Source: Betaproteobacteria bacterium
GTDB lineage: Bacteria; Pseudomonadota; Gammaproteobacteria; Burkholderiales; Rhodocyclaceae
Reading direction: 5' to 3'
Assembly (NCBI GenBank): GCA_016234745.1
Contig: JACRAR010000079.1
Coordinates: 1-59,586 of the forward strand
Length of the DNA stretch: 59,586 bases
A model generated the notes under the pieces. It made no database searches. It was not told the DNA's origin and was given only the letters and a program-made list of their open reading frames with translations. Made by a program: the position numbers and the translations under genes. This document shows positions 23,641-33,708 of the stretch, piece by piece. Each line of letters starts with the position of its first letter. Within the stretch, counting starts at the first letter, position 1.

Positions 23641-26600
23641 GTGTGGATCACCAGCATCAGCATTCGACAGCCGGTGTTTTCCATCATGGTGATGGCGGCA
23701 CTGCTGGTGCTCGGCGTTTTTTCATACAACCGCCTGCCGGTTGAACAAATGCCCGATGTCAGCAACCCTTTCGTTTTCATTTCCATCAACTACCCTGGCG
23801 CATCCCCTGAGCAGGTTGAAAGCGATCTGCTGAAACCGATGGAAAATGTGGTGAACACTGTCAATGGCGTCAAGCGCATCTACGCCACGGCCAGGGAAGG
23901 CGTCGGCTTTCTCCAGGCGGAGTTCCGGCTGAGCGCCGACATGGCTTCAGCGACCCAGGAAGTGCGCGACAAGATTGCCCAGATTCGTCCTGGATTTCCC
24001 CGGGAGGCCAAGGATCCCCTGGTGAGTCGCGCAGATTGGGACGCGCAGCAGCCGGTCGTCAACCTTGCCGTGGTATCCGATCAGCACAGCCTGCGCGAGC
24101 TTTCGACGCTGACCGACCAGATTATCGTCAAACGCCTGCAAAATGCTCCTGGTGTCGGAAATGTTGGCGTGACAGGCAGTATCGTGCGACAGGTGCTGAT
24201 CAATCTCAAGCCGGCATTGTTGCAGGCTTATGGCATCGGCGTGGATCAGGTCATCAACGCCGTGCAGGCCGCCAACCAGGATTTGCCGGCAGGCAGCATC
24301 ACCACCGGAGCTGTCGAGCAGCTTGTCCGCGTCGAAGGCAAGATCAAGGAACCGTTGGGTTTCGGCAAGATCATTGTCGTTCGACAAGCCGGGAGCCCGG
24401 TCTACTTGAACCAGATTGCCGAGGTTGTGGATGGCGAGCAGGAGGAAGTTTCAATTGCGCGCATCAATGGCAAGCGCTCCATTGGCGTGAGTGTATTCAA
24501 AGTGCAGGATGCCAATATCGTCGAGGTCGGCGAAGGCGTCGTCGCTGCCCTGGAAGACCTGAAGAAACGCCTGCCAGAAGGCGTTGAAATCAAGAAAATC
24601 AATTCAACCTCGGATTCGATCAAGAGTTCACTCGATAACGTCAAGGAAACCATCGTCGAAGGAGCTTTGCTGACGGTTCTGATCGTGTTTCTCTTCCTGC
24701 ATTCGTGGCGCAGCACGATCATTACCGGGTTGACCCTGCCGATTGCCGTCATAGCCACCTTCATCGCATTGTATGCGTTCCACTTCACGCTCAATTTCAT
24801 CACCCTGATGGCGCTTAGCCTGTGCATCGGTCTGTTGATTGACGACGCCATCGTGGTGCGCGAAAACATCGTTCGTCATCTCGGCATGGGCAAGGACCAC
24901 TTCACCGCCGCCAAGGAGGGGACAGAAGAAATCGGCCTGGCGGTGATGGCGACGACGTTCGCGATTGTCGCCGTGTTCATCCCCATCGCTTTCATGAGCG
25001 GCATCATTGGTCGCTATTTTCTCCAGTTTGGCATCACCGTTGCCGTCGCCGTGCTGGTATCGCTGTTCGTGAGTTTTACGCTTGATCCCATGCTGTCATC
25101 AATTTGGCATGATCCGGTCGGATCGCGCTTCCGGCGCTTTCCCGTATTGGGCCGCATGATGGCTCACATAGAGTACGGCGTGGAATGGGTGCACCGTTTG
25201 TATGGAATCATGCTCGTCTGGTCCCTGGCGCATCGGGTCAAGGTGCTGCTGATTGCCACGATGAGCTTCATCGGCAGTTTTCTGATCGTACCATTGGTGG
25301 GCACGGAGTTCGTGCCGGAAACTGACCAGGGCTTCATTTCACTCAGGCTCAATACGCCGATCGGCTCCGGGCTCGAATACACCGATTCGAAAATGCGGCA
25401 GGTGGAAGCGGCGCTCAAGCCCTTTCCGGAAATCGAGATCGTCGAAACCAATGTGGGCACGGATGAAGGAAAAAATTATGCGCGCATCAATCTGAAACTC
25501 AGCGAGCGCAAGCAAACCCACCGACGCTCGCAAAAGGATCTGGAGCAAGCGATTCGCGCCAGGCTTGCGGCTATCGCAGGCATCGAACTGTCCGTGGGTT
25601 TCAACAAGCCGATTTTTATTTCAATTCTCGGACCGGATGCTGGCAAGCTGACCGAGATTTCCCAGGGAGTGATGAAACAGGTTGCCGCCATCAAAGGGAT
25701 TGCCGATCTGGAAAGTAGCGAGCGAGGAGCCAATCCGACCATCGCCGTGCGCATACACGACAATCTGGCCAGCGATCTTGGACTGACCACGGCGCAAATC
25801 GGCAAAGCCCTGCGTCCTTTGATCGCCGGAGACGCGATTTCCCACTGGCAGGCGTCGGACGGGCAGAACTACGATGTGAATTTGCGCATGCCGAAATCCG
25901 ATCGGCGCATTGTCTCCGATCTTGGCGACCTCTATCTGACCAGCAGCCGGGCCAATCCTGACGGCAGCTTGCCGATGGTGGCGTTGCGGCAAGTTGCGGA
26001 CTTCGTTCCCACCTTCAGCGCACAGCAGGTCAAGCGTCTCGACCTGCAGCGGCGGATTTCTCTGTATGCGAACGTCGAAGGACGTCCCGCAGGCGATGCC
26101 GGCACTGAGGTGCAGGCATTGCTCAAGAAACTTTCTCCTGAACTGCCGCCTGGTTACCGTTTCGATGTCGGCGGCCAAACCCAGGATATGCAGGAATCAT
26201 TTGCCGCCGCCATGGCAGCTTTGGGCATGGCGGTGATTTTCATTTACCTGATCCTGGCGTCGCAGTTCGGGAGCTTCCTGCAACCATTCGCCATCATGGC
26301 GTCGTTGCCGTTGGCTTTGATCGGAGCCTTTTTTGCATTATTGGTCACGGGTACCACACTGAATTTGTTTTCCGTGATCGGTTTGATCATGTTGATGGGG
26401 CTGGTTACCAAGAACGCCATTTTGTTGGTAGATTTCATCAACCAGGGAATCCGCGAGCGCAAATCGCTGACGCAGGCGATACTCGATGCCGGTCAGGTCA
26501 GGCTGAGGCCGATTCTCATGACAACCCTGGCGATGATTTTCGGCATGTTGCCCATGGCAACGGGCTTGGGGGACGGAGGAGAGGTGCAGGCGCCCATGGG

Positions 26601-26739
26601 TAGGGCCATCATCGGCGGCGTAATTACATCGACACTGCTGACTTTGATCATTGTTCCGGTGATCTATACCTACCTGGACAAAATTTCGTTTTATTTCAGC
26701 CGACGCGCTGTTCAAAACCGGAATCAGGGTGAAGCATAG
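23641..26739 (+). CDS. RND-family efflux permease (HAE1-like)
   Basis: 1032 residues starting at GTG ([23 protein letters not shown]). Two repeats of six membrane helices flank large periplasmic loops. The proton-relay residues are visible: the Asp pair in [14 protein letters not shown] (TM4) and Lys in [15 protein letters not shown] (TM10). Similar in length to AcrB/MexB. It works as a homotrimer with the adaptor encoded just upstream. No TolC-type gene is in the window, so the outer channel must come from elsewhere. No regulator gene adjoins it. Confidence 0.95.
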   Translation: MWITSISIRQPVFSIMVMAALLVLGVFSYNRLPVEQMPDVSNPFVFISINYPGASPEQVESDLLKPMENVVNTVNGVKRIYATAREGVGFLQAEFRLSADMASATQEVRDKIAQIRPGFPREAKDPLVSRADWDAQQPVVNLAVVSDQHSLRELSTLTDQIIVKRLQNAPGVGNVGVTGSIVRQVLINLKPALLQAYGIGVDQVINAVQAANQDLPAGSITTGAVEQLVRVEGKIKEPLGFGKIIVVRQAGSPVYLNQIAEVVDGEQEEVSIARINGKRSIGVSVFKVQDANIVEVGEGVVAALEDLKKRLPEGVEIKKINSTSDSIKSSLDNVKETIVEGALLTVLIVFLFLHSWRSTIITGLTLPIAVIATFIALYAFHFTLNFITLMALSLCIGLLIDDAIVVRENIVRHLGMGKDHFTAAKEGTEEIGLAVMATTFAIVAVFIPIAFMSGIIGRYFLQFGITVAVAVLVSLFVSFTLDPMLSSIWHDPVGSRFRRFPVLGRMMAHIEYGVEWVHRLYGIMLVWSLAHRVKVLLIATMSFIGSFLIVPLVGTEFVPETDQGFISLRLNTPIGSGLEYTDSKMRQVEAALKPFPEIEIVETNVGTDEGKNYARINLKLSERKQTHRRSQKDLEQAIRARLAAIAGIELSVGFNKPIFISILGPDAGKLTEISQGVMKQVAAIKGIADLESSERGANPTIAVRIHDNLASDLGLTTAQIGKALRPLIAGDAISHWQASDGQNYDVNLRMPKSDRRIVSDLGDLYLTSSRANPDGSLPMVALRQVADFVPTFSAQQVKRLDLQRRISLYANVEGRPAGDAGTEVQALLKKLSPELPPGYRFDVGGQTQDMQESFAAAMAALGMAVIFIYLILASQFGSFLQPFAIMASLPLALIGAFFALLVTGTTLNLFSVIGLIMLMGLVTKNAILLVDFINQGIRERKSLTQAILDAGQVRLRPILMTTLAMIFGMLPMATGLGDGGEVQAPMGRAIIGGVITSTLLTLIIVPVIYTYLDKISFYFSRRAVQNRNQGEA

Positions 26740-26861
26740 ATCGGCGCTGACGAGCGCTTTCTACATATAAATAAATATAAACAGGTAGATAGCATTTTTG
26801 TCGCCTATCCGATGGAGTTTCGACCGTAGTCAGATCCCTGAAATTATTTTCTTCAATTCCC

Positions 26862-26888
26862 TAAAGTTTGGGTTTTAGTTGCCGTAAT
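26862..26888 (+). promoter_or_regulatory. Sigma-28 (FliA) promoter of flaG
   Basis: TAAAGTTT (26862-26869), an 11-base spacer, then GCCGTAAT (26881-26888). This closely follows the flagellar sigma-28 consensus TAAAGTTT-N11-GCCGATAA. The -10 part covers the first in-frame ATG (26887), so the real flaG start should be downstream. Confidence 0.8.
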
Positions 26889-26910
26889 GAACATACGAGA
26901 CAGGGCAAAT

Positions 26911-27339
26911 GTGTTTGATGTTCGTGAATCTTTAGGTAACCCCGGGAAGATGGAAATCAATTTTCAACGGCCGTTGACGCCACTAACAAGTACCGTATCC
27001 GCGGAAGCGAGCAAAACGGCGGAAAAAGTCACGCAGCCGGCACCGCTGCCTACCCGCTCGGCCCCCAAGGTTTCTTCGGTCGATACGGCTGGAGTTGTGC
27101 AGATACAGCAAGCAAATCAAAAGGAATTGCAGCGCGCCGTCGATGAACTGCAGCGCAAGGTGCAACTTTCGGTTTCAAACCTGCACTTTTCCATTGATAC
27201 TGAAACCGGTCGAACCGTGGTCAAGGTGACTGATGGTGCTACCAAGGAAGTCATTCGCCAAATCCCTCCCGAGGAAATTCTCAAGCTTGACAAGACGCTT
27301 GACCGGATGTGGGGTCTGCTTCTGAACAAGAAGGGGTGA
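26911..27339 (+). CDS. flaG: FlaG family flagellar protein
   Basis: The frame opens at ATG 26887, but that codon lies in the sigma-28 -10 box. GTG 26911 (AGGG upstream) or ATG 26950 (MEINFQRPLTPL) are likelier starts, giving about 142 or 129 residues. The C-terminal FlaG domain is clear: QRKVQLSVSNLHFSIDTETG, VVKVTDGATKEVIRQIPPEEIL. FlaG influences filament length in polar flagella. No other flagellar gene is in the window, so it is an orphan late-class gene here. It converges with dppF. Confidence 0.85.
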   Translation: MFDVRESLGNPGKMEINFQRPLTPLTSTVSAEASKTAEKVTQPAPLPTRSAPKVSSVDTAGVVQIQQANQKELQRAVDELQRKVQLSVSNLHFSIDTETGRTVVKVTDGATKEVIRQIPPEEILKLDKTLDRMWGLLLNKKG

Positions 27340-27377
27340 CGCATCCAACGCTGTTCCCGTCAGGAGACGTGATTGTT

Positions 27378-28367
27378 TCAGGCAATTTCCGCGATTCTTG
27401 AACAAGCTACCCAGCGTCCCTGAAAGTCTTGCAGTGCAGGCTTGGCCGCACTGCAAGCGTCCTTTTTGTGGGGGCAGCGATTGCTGAAGGGACAACCTGG
27501 CGGGGGATTGAGGGGCGAAGGCAGTTCCTCGTGCAGCATGCTCCTTTTCTGCGGGAATTTGGCAGTGAGCCGGGGCATGCTGGCCAAGAGCGCTTTGGTG
27601 TAGGGATGCAAAGGCTCGTCAAATACGTGTCGTTTGGCGGCTTGCTCGACAATTTTGCCGAGATACATCACCATCACTTCATCCGCGATATGTTCCACCA
27701 CGGCCAGGTTGTGGGAAATGAAGAGGTAGGCCAATCCGTTGGATTCCTGCAAATCCATGAACAGGTTGAGTACCTGCGCCTGAATCGATACGTCGAGGGC
27801 TGAAACGGCTTCATCGGCCACAATGAGTTTGGGATCCAGCATCAAGGCTCGGGCAATGGCGATGCGCTGGCGCTGTCCGCCCGAGAACATGTGCGGATAG
27901 CGTGAATAATGCTCTGCCTGCAAGCCCACCTTGGCCAGCATGGCCAATCCCGTTTCCTTGCGCTCGAATTTGTTCAGCTTGGTATTGATGGCAAGAGGTT
28001 CATCCAGAATGGCAGCAACTTTCTTGCGAGGATTCAGACTGGCATAAGGATTTTGGAAGACCATTTGTACCATGGGGCGGATGCGCTTCAGATCCGATCG
28101 ACTGGCTTGATCGATTTGTATATTGTCAATTTTCAGATCACCGCTGCTGGGAGGCTCAAGCATGGCGACCAGCCTGGCCAGCGTGGACTTGCCACAGCCA
28201 GACTCTCCAACGACCGCAAGCGTTCTTCCCGCAGCAAGTCTGAACGAAACGCCGTCTACAGCGTACAAGCTTGCAGGCGGCTTGAACCAGCCTTGTGCCA
28301 CGGGATATTGCTTGGCCAGGCGGTTGGCTTCAACCAGAACTTGAGATGAATTTGTTTCCATGATCAT
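27378..28367 (-). CDS. dppF: Peptide ABC transporter ATP-binding protein (DppF/OppF type)
   Basis: About 329 residues. Walker A is GESGCGKST, the signature FSGGQRQRIAIARAL, Walker B LIVADEAVSALD, and the C-terminal oligopeptide-transporter domain carries the Cys-rich motif CPFSNRCPHKKDAC that binds an iron-sulfur cluster in related DppF/DppD proteins. I set the start at ATG 28367, which overlaps the dppD stop (ATGA); an ATG at 28388 is also in frame. Last gene of the dpp operon. Confidence 0.9.
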   Translation of the reverse strand: MIMETNSSQVLVEANRLAKQYPVAQGWFKPPASLYAVDGVSFRLAAGRTLAVVGESGCGKSTLARLVAMLEPPSSGDLKIDNIQIDQASRSDLKRIRPMVQMVFQNPYASLNPRKKVAAILDEPLAINTKLNKFERKETGLAMLAKVGLQAEHYSRYPHMFSGGQRQRIAIARALMLDPKLIVADEAVSALDVSIQAQVLNLFMDLQESNGLAYLFISHNLAVVEHIADEVMVMYLGKIVEQAAKRHVFDEPLHPYTKALLASMPRLTAKFPQKRSMLHEELPSPLNPPPGCPFSNRCPHKKDACSAAKPALQDFQGRWVACSRIAEIA

Positions 28368-29359
28368 GCTGTCAAATTCTGTTTGCAAGGGCCGACCGTC
28401 TTATCCAGCGGGAAATGACATCGCACCAGAGCGTTCGGAAATTCTGCCGGGTCTGGCACTAACGTCCGACAGATTTCCTGTGCGTTGCTGCAGCGGGGAT
28501 GCAGCACACAGCCCTGGGGGCGTTCATGCTGACTCGGCACGTTGCCGGGAATGGTCGCCAAACGCTTTCTGCCGACGTTGTATTCCGGCAATGACGCGAG
28601 CAACGCTTGTGTGTAGGGGTGCCTGGGTGCATCGAAGATATCCGGCACACGTCCCTGCTCCATCACTTGGCCCGCATACATGACGACCACGCGATGGGCG
28701 ACCTGGGCGACGACGCCGAGGTCGTGCGTGATCAGAAGAAGTGCCATCCCGCGCTGTTTCTGCAATCCTGTCAGCAACTCCAGCATTTGTGCTTGAACGG
28801 TGACATCGAGCGCCGTGGTGGGTTCATCCGCGATCAGGAGACGTGGATTGCATGCAATCGCCATCGCCAGCATGACGCGCTGACACATCCCTCCAGAAAG
28901 CTGGTGCGGATAGGCGTCAAGTCGCTGCTCCGCATCCGGAATCTCTACCAGACGCAGCAATGCCAATGTCTGACTGCGCAATTCTGCCCGGGTTCCTGCC
29001 TGATGTACGCGCAGTGTTTCCTCCAACTGGTAGGCGATGCTGAAACAGGGGTTGAGGCTCGCCAGCGGGTCCTGAAAGATCATCGCGATATCCTTGCCGC
29101 GCAAGGTTTGCCGTTCACTTTCCGGCATCATGAGCAGATCGCGATCCGCAAAACTCATGCGCCTGGCCGTAACTCGTCCGGGATAATCGATCAGCCCCAT
29201 CAGCGCAAGGCCGGCCGTACTTTTGCCGGAACCTGATTCACCGACGATGCCGACCACCTCGCCTTGCTCCATGCAAAGATCCAGACCGTCCAAAGCTCTG
29301 AGAGGACGACTGGCCGAGCCGAACATTACGCTCAGGTTTTCAATTTCGAGCAGGGCCAT
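28364..29359 (-). CDS. dppD: Peptide ABC transporter ATP-binding protein (DppD/OppD type)
   Basis: 331 residues. Walker A GESGSGKST, signature LSGGMCQRVMLAMAI, Walker B LLIADEPTTALD, and the Cys-rich CVLHPRCSNAQEIC near the C-terminus. The signature loop reads LSGGM where DppD often has LSGGM/Q, so it is normal. It hydrolyses ATP together with DppF to drive import of di- or oligopeptides. It starts three bases after dppC. Confidence 0.9.
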   Translation of the reverse strand: MALLEIENLSVMFGSASRPLRALDGLDLCMEQGEVVGIVGESGSGKSTAGLALMGLIDYPGRVTARRMSFADRDLLMMPESERQTLRGKDIAMIFQDPLASLNPCFSIAYQLEETLRVHQAGTRAELRSQTLALLRLVEIPDAEQRLDAYPHQLSGGMCQRVMLAMAIACNPRLLIADEPTTALDVTVQAQMLELLTGLQKQRGMALLLITHDLGVVAQVAHRVVVMYAGQVMEQGRVPDIFDAPRHPYTQALLASLPEYNVGRKRLATIPGNVPSQHERPQGCVLHPRCSNAQEICRTLVPDPAEFPNALVRCHFPLDKTVGPCKQNLTA

Positions 29360-29362
29360 GGG

Positions 29363-30256
29363 CTATAGCTTCAGTTTCGGATCGAGGGCATCGCGAAGGC
29401 CGTCACCCAGCAGGTTGAAGGCGAGGACCGAGAGCAGGATTACCAGACCCGGGAAAGTCACGACCCACCAGGCGCTCTGAATGAATTCCAGCGCGCTTGC
29501 CAGCATGGCGCCCCATTCGGGTGTGGGCGGCTGGGCGCCAAGTCCCAGGAAACCCAGCGCTGCGGCATCCAGAATGGCGGCAGAAAACCCAAGAGTGGCC
29601 TGCACGATCAAGGGTGCGGTGCAATTCGGCAGGACGCAATCGAACATCAGTCGCAATGGACCGGCACCCGCCAGGCGCGAAGCCAGGACATAGTCTTTGC
29701 TCATTTCTCCGATCACGGCGGCACGGGTCAGGCGCGCGTAATGCGGCAGCAGCACAATGCCGATTGCGTACATGACATTGATCAGGCCTGGCCCCAGTAT
29801 GGCGACAACGGCAACAGCCAGCAGCAGGCTGGGCAGAGCCAGCATCACGTCCATCAGGCGCATGATGGCGATCTCGGTGACGCCACGGAAATATCCCGCA
29901 AGCAAGCCGAGCACGGTGCCAATTCCCAGCGACAGCGATACCGATACGATGCCGATCAGCAGGGACAGCCGCGTGCCGTATATAAGACGCGACAGGATGT
30001 CGCGCCCAACCGGGTCTGTCCCGAGTATGAAGCGGCTGCTGCCGCCCTCCTGCCAGGCTGGGGGCAGCAGGATGGCATCGCGGTACTGCTCGGCGGCGGC
30101 GTGCGGTGCAATCGTTTCGGCAAATGCCGCCAGGAAGAGCAGCAGGCAGACAATGCCCAAACCCGCCAGCGCGCCGCGATTCATGCAGAAATAGCGCCAC
30201 AGCTCAAGCAGCGGATGGGGCGGTTCGGACTTTTCTGCAGGGTGGGGTGCGTTCAT
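29363..30256 (-). CDS. dppC: Peptide ABC transporter permease (DppC/OppC type)
   Basis: 297 residues with an N-terminal cytoplasmic lead, one helix (GALAGLGIVCLLLFLAAFA) and then the binding-protein-dependent permease domain with five helices. LGTDPVGRDILSRLIYGTRLS is the standard OppC entry. The EAA-type coupling loop lies around ASRLAGAGPLRLMFDCVLPN. It overlaps dppB by four bases (ATGA). It forms the channel with DppB. Confidence 0.92.
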   Translation of the reverse strand: MNAPHPAEKSEPPHPLLELWRYFCMNRGALAGLGIVCLLLFLAAFAETIAPHAAAEQYRDAILLPPAWQEGGSSRFILGTDPVGRDILSRLIYGTRLSLLIGIVSVSLSLGIGTVLGLLAGYFRGVTEIAIMRLMDVMLALPSLLLAVAVVAILGPGLINVMYAIGIVLLPHYARLTRAAVIGEMSKDYVLASRLAGAGPLRLMFDCVLPNCTAPLIVQATLGFSAAILDAAALGFLGLGAQPPTPEWGAMLASALEFIQSAWWVVTFPGLVILLSVLAFNLLGDGLRDALDPKLKL

Positions 30257-31263
30257 GAACTGCGGCGAATCCGCGGATTGATAATGCCGTACAGAATATC
30301 CACACCGAGATTGACGAGAATGACAATGCTGGCCGTGAGCAAGATCCCTCCCTGCACCACGGGGTAATCACGGCGGTGGATCGCTTCGACCAGCCATTTG
30401 CCGACACCCGGCCAGGAAAAAATTGTTTCAGTCAGAATGGCTCCGGCGAGCAAGGTGCCGACCTGCAGGCCGATCACCGTGATGACCGGGATGAGTGCAT
30501 TGCGCAAGGCATGGATGCCGATCACCCGCAGCCGCGACAAGCCTTTGGCGCGCGCCGTGCGCACGTAATCCTCGCGCAGTACCTCAAGCATGGCGGAGCG
30601 CGTCATGCGGGCGATCACCGCCAGCGGGATCGTGCCCAGGGCTATGGTCGGCAGAATCAGATGCGATAGTGCAGATTTGAATGCGCCGGATTCGCCCGAC
30701 AGCAGGCTGTCAATCAGCATCAGGCCTGTGATGGGCGGCAGATCGAAGAGAATGTCGATGCGACCCGATACCGGCGTCCAGCCCAGCGTGACGGAAAACA
30801 GCAAGATCAGCAGCAGCGCCCACCAGAAAATCGGCATCGAGTATCCCGTCAGGGAGACGCCCATCACCGAATAGTCGAGCAGTGTATTTCTCTTCAATGC
30901 GGCCAGGACGCCGGCCGGCAGTCCCAGTATGAGGGCCAGCAACATGGCGCAGCAGGATAGTTCGAGGGTTGCCGGAAACAGGCTCAGGAATTCGCCCAGC
31001 ACCGGTTCATGCGTGATGATCGAGCGCCCCAGGTCGCCCTGCATGATTTTCCAGAGATATTGCAGGTATTGCTGATAAAGCGGTTGGTCGAGCCCGAATT
31101 CGTTCATCAGGCGCGCATAGCGCGCCGGGTCCATGCCGCGTTCGCCCGACAAGGCTTCAACCGCATTACCTGGGATCAGGTGGATCAAGGAGAACACAAG
31201 CAGCGTGATGCCAAGGAAGGTGGGCACCACCAATCCCGCGCGGCGCAGGAAAAATCCAAGCAT
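30253..31263 (-). CDS. dppB: Peptide ABC transporter permease (DppB/OppB type)
   Basis: 336 residues, starting MLGFFLRRAGLVVPTFLGIT as DppB proteins do. Six hydrophobic segments are visible. LIHLIPGNAVEALSGERG lies in the first periplasmic loop, and the coupling motif is RTARAKGLSRLRVIGIHALRN. It follows dppA by 17 bases. Confidence 0.92.
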   Translation of the reverse strand: MLGFFLRRAGLVVPTFLGITLLVFSLIHLIPGNAVEALSGERGMDPARYARLMNEFGLDQPLYQQYLQYLWKIMQGDLGRSIITHEPVLGEFLSLFPATLELSCCAMLLALILGLPAGVLAALKRNTLLDYSVMGVSLTGYSMPIFWWALLLILLFSVTLGWTPVSGRIDILFDLPPITGLMLIDSLLSGESGAFKSALSHLILPTIALGTIPLAVIARMTRSAMLEVLREDYVRTARAKGLSRLRVIGIHALRNALIPVITVIGLQVGTLLAGAILTETIFSWPGVGKWLVEAIHRRDYPVVQGGILLTASIVILVNLGVDILYGIINPRIRRSS

Positions 31264-31280
31264 CGAGTCCGTCCTGTTTC

Positions 31281-32891
31281 TTACTTGCTCAAGTCGACTT
31301 TGCTGAAGTAATGATGAGCAGTCGGATCCATCTTGAAGCCGATCACCTCCTTGCGCACCGGAGTGAAACGGACCGAATGCGCAATGGGAACCCAGGGGGC
31401 TTCCTCTTTGACGATTTCCTGCGCCTTTTCGTAATATTTCGCGCGCTCTGCCTGTTTGGTGGCGGTCTTGGCCTTCTGCACCAAGTCTTCAAAGGCCTTG
31501 TTGCACCAGCGCGAAACATTGCCGCCGCCCTTGACCGCCTCGCATCCCAACAAGGGGATGAAGAAATTGTCCGGATCACCGTTGTCTCCTGACCAGCCGA
31601 ACATCATGGACTGTTGCTCGCCGCCCTTGCTGCGTTTCCGGTATTCGCCCCATTCGAAAGTGACCAGTTTGGCTTTCACGCCGATCTTGGCCCAGTCGGC
31701 CTGGATCAGTTCGGCCATGCGCTTGCCGTCCGGATTGTAGGGACGGGTTACCGGCAGGTACCACAAGTCGACCTCGATGCCGTCCTTGTAGCCGGCCTTG
31801 GCCATTAAATCTTTTGCCTTGGCAAGGTCATAGGGATAATCCTTGATCTTCTTGTTGTATGACCAGAGGGTCGGGGGGATGGGATTGAGCGCTGCCTGGC
31901 CTGCGCCCTGGTAGACCGCCTTGAGAATATTCTCCTTGTCTACGGCCATATTCAGCGCCTGGCGTACCCGCTTGTCGTCGAAGGGCTTCTTCTCGACGTT
32001 GAAAGCGATGTAGCCTACATTCAGGCCTTCCTGGCTCAACAGCGTGATCGCCGGGTCGGTTTTCATCAGCGCAATATCGGCTGGCTTGGGGAATGCCATG
32101 ACATGGCATTCCCCGGCCTTGAGCTTGGCGTAACGCACCGCGGCATCGGGCGTGATGGCATACACCAGGTTGTCGATTTTCGGGCGGCCGTTCCAATAAG
32201 CATCGAAGGCCTTGTAGCGAATGATCGCATCCTTCTGGTAGGAAGCAAACTGGAAGGCACCCGTGCCGATCGGTTCCCGATCGATGACCTCCGGCGTGCC
32301 CGTTGACTTCATCTTGTCGGCATATTCGGCGGAGAGAATGGATGCGAAGTCCATTCCCAGGTTCGCAATAAAAGGTGCTTCGGGGTGCTTGAGCTTGAAG
32401 CGCACCGTGTAGTCATCTACCTTTTCAAGCTTGTCTACGATCTTGTCCATGCCCATGTCTTCGAAATAGGCGAAGGTTTGGCCCGGAGTCACCTTGTGGA
32501 ATGGATGGCCCGGATCAGCCATGCGGTAATAGCTGAAGAGCACGTCATCGGCATTGAAATCGCGCGTGGGCGTGAATTTGACATTGCTGTGGAATTTAAC
32601 GCCCTTGCGCAGTTTGAAGGTGTAGCTCAGTCCGTCGGCGGATTCCTGCCAGGACTCGGCCAGTGCAGGCACGACATTCGTCGTGCCGCTCGCGAATTCA
32701 ACCAGTCGGTTGTAGATGGGCACAGAGGAGGCATCGTTGGTGGTTCCGGTGCTGAAAAACTGTGGATTGAACCCTTCAGGACTGCCTTCCGAGCAGAACA
32801 CCAGAGTCTTTGCCGCCAAGGCTTCATCGGCGCTTGTTCCAAGAATAGCCAGCAGGCTCGTGAAGAGGACTTGGATTGCCTGTCTTTTCAT
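31281..32891 (-). CDS. dppA: Periplasmic dipeptide-binding protein (SBP family 5)
   Basis: 536 residues from ATG 32891, which has AGGAG six bases upstream and opens a signal peptide (MKRQAIQVLFTSLLAILG...EALA). The mature part starts KTLVFCSEGSPEGFNPQF, the DppA hallmark. It delivers peptides, or possibly haem or other small molecules, to DppBC. The open frame extends 82 codons further upstream, but that stretch has no signal-like start and was discarded. First gene of the dppABCDF operon; divergent from the isomerase gene. Confidence 0.93.
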   Translation of the reverse strand: MKRQAIQVLFTSLLAILGTSADEALAAKTLVFCSEGSPEGFNPQFFSTGTTNDASSVPIYNRLVEFASGTTNVVPALAESWQESADGLSYTFKLRKGVKFHSNVKFTPTRDFNADDVLFSYYRMADPGHPFHKVTPGQTFAYFEDMGMDKIVDKLEKVDDYTVRFKLKHPEAPFIANLGMDFASILSAEYADKMKSTGTPEVIDREPIGTGAFQFASYQKDAIIRYKAFDAYWNGRPKIDNLVYAITPDAAVRYAKLKAGECHVMAFPKPADIALMKTDPAITLLSQEGLNVGYIAFNVEKKPFDDKRVRQALNMAVDKENILKAVYQGAGQAALNPIPPTLWSYNKKIKDYPYDLAKAKDLMAKAGYKDGIEVDLWYLPVTRPYNPDGKRMAELIQADWAKIGVKAKLVTFEWGEYRKRSKGGEQQSMMFGWSGDNGDPDNFFIPLLGCEAVKGGGNVSRWCNKAFEDLVQKAKTATKQAERAKYYEKAQEIVKEEAPWVPIAHSVRFTPVRKEVIGFKMDPTAHHYFSKVDLSK

Positions 32892-33090
32892 AGCGGAACT
32901 CCTGATTGGCGATAGCCATGCCATCGCCTGTCGCGCGAGTATACCGCAGTGCTTCGTTTGCTCCGGCTTCGCGGCCGGATGAAGGGGTGCGCCGAAGGGG
33001 CACGTCTTGATCTTGCCGGAAATTGTCGTGATACTGATGCAACAAAGAAAGACCCTATCCACCCTCGGTTGAGTCGAAGCGGAGATCGAC

Positions 33091-33687
33091 ATGGAAAACA
33101 ACAAGCGCATCGAATTCTGGTTTGATTTCGCCAGCACCTATTCCTATTTGTCCGCCATGCGCATCGAAGTCATGGCGCAACAGGCCGGAGTCGCAGTGGA
33201 CTGGCGCCCGTTCCTGCTCGGACCGGCTTTTCTGGCGCTGGGCTGGAATGATTCGCCGTTCAATATTTACCCGCCCAAGGGCCGCTATATGTGGCGCGAC
33301 CTGGAACGGCTCTGCGACAAGTATCGACTGGTTTTCAAGCGTCCCGGCAAATTTCCGCGCAAGGGCATACTTGCCGCCCGCCTGGTTTGCGCTAACGAGG
33401 ACGCTCGCTGGGTACCGGATTTCGTGCGCGCCGTGTTCCGCGCCAATTTTGCCGAGGACCGGGACATCGGCGATCGCGCCGTGATTGCTGAAATTCTGAG
33501 CGTGCAGGGCTTGTCGGCCGAGGACTTGATCGTCGCCGCAGAAGAACCCGCAAACAAGGATAAGTTGCGCCGCAGGAGCGAGCAGGCGATCGAACTGGGA
33601 TTGTTCGGTGCTCCCAGTTTCATCGTGTCGGGCGAGTTGTTCTGGGGCAACGACCGGCTTGAAGACGCATTGGCCTGGCTGTCCTGA
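33091..33687 (+). CDS. 2-hydroxychromene-2-carboxylate isomerase family protein (DsbA fold)
   Basis: 198 residues. IEFWFDFASTYSYL gives the first strand and the Ser-containing active loop found where DsbA has CxxC; no CxxC is present. RPFLLGPAFLALGWNDSPFN, GILAARLVCAN and LFGAPSFIVSGELFWGNDRL match the HCCA isomerase/GST-kappa family, which uses glutathione to isomerise aromatic ring-cleavage intermediates. It lies 21 bases before hoxX on the same strand; whether it belongs to that operon is unclear. Confidence 0.85.
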   Translation: MENNKRIEFWFDFASTYSYLSAMRIEVMAQQAGVAVDWRPFLLGPAFLALGWNDSPFNIYPPKGRYMWRDLERLCDKYRLVFKRPGKFPRKGILAARLVCANEDARWVPDFVRAVFRANFAEDRDIGDRAVIAEILSVQGLSAEDLIVAAEEPANKDKLRRRSEQAIELGLFGAPSFIVSGELFWGNDRLEDALAWLS

Positions 33688-33708
33688 CAGCCGGCCTGGT
33701 CGAATCCG

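Noticed and set aside
26740-26775. Hairpin GCGCT-GACG-AGCGC after the RND pump gene as terminator
   Set aside because: Only five base pairs and followed by TTTC rather than a T-run.
32955-32985. TCCGGC...GCCGGA inverted repeat between dppA and the isomerase gene
   Set aside because: Six base pairs with no T-run and no match to a known operator.
32892-33137. 82-codon N-terminal extension of dppA
   Set aside because: It has no signal peptide and no ribosome site; ATG 32891 has AGGAG and a proper signal sequence.
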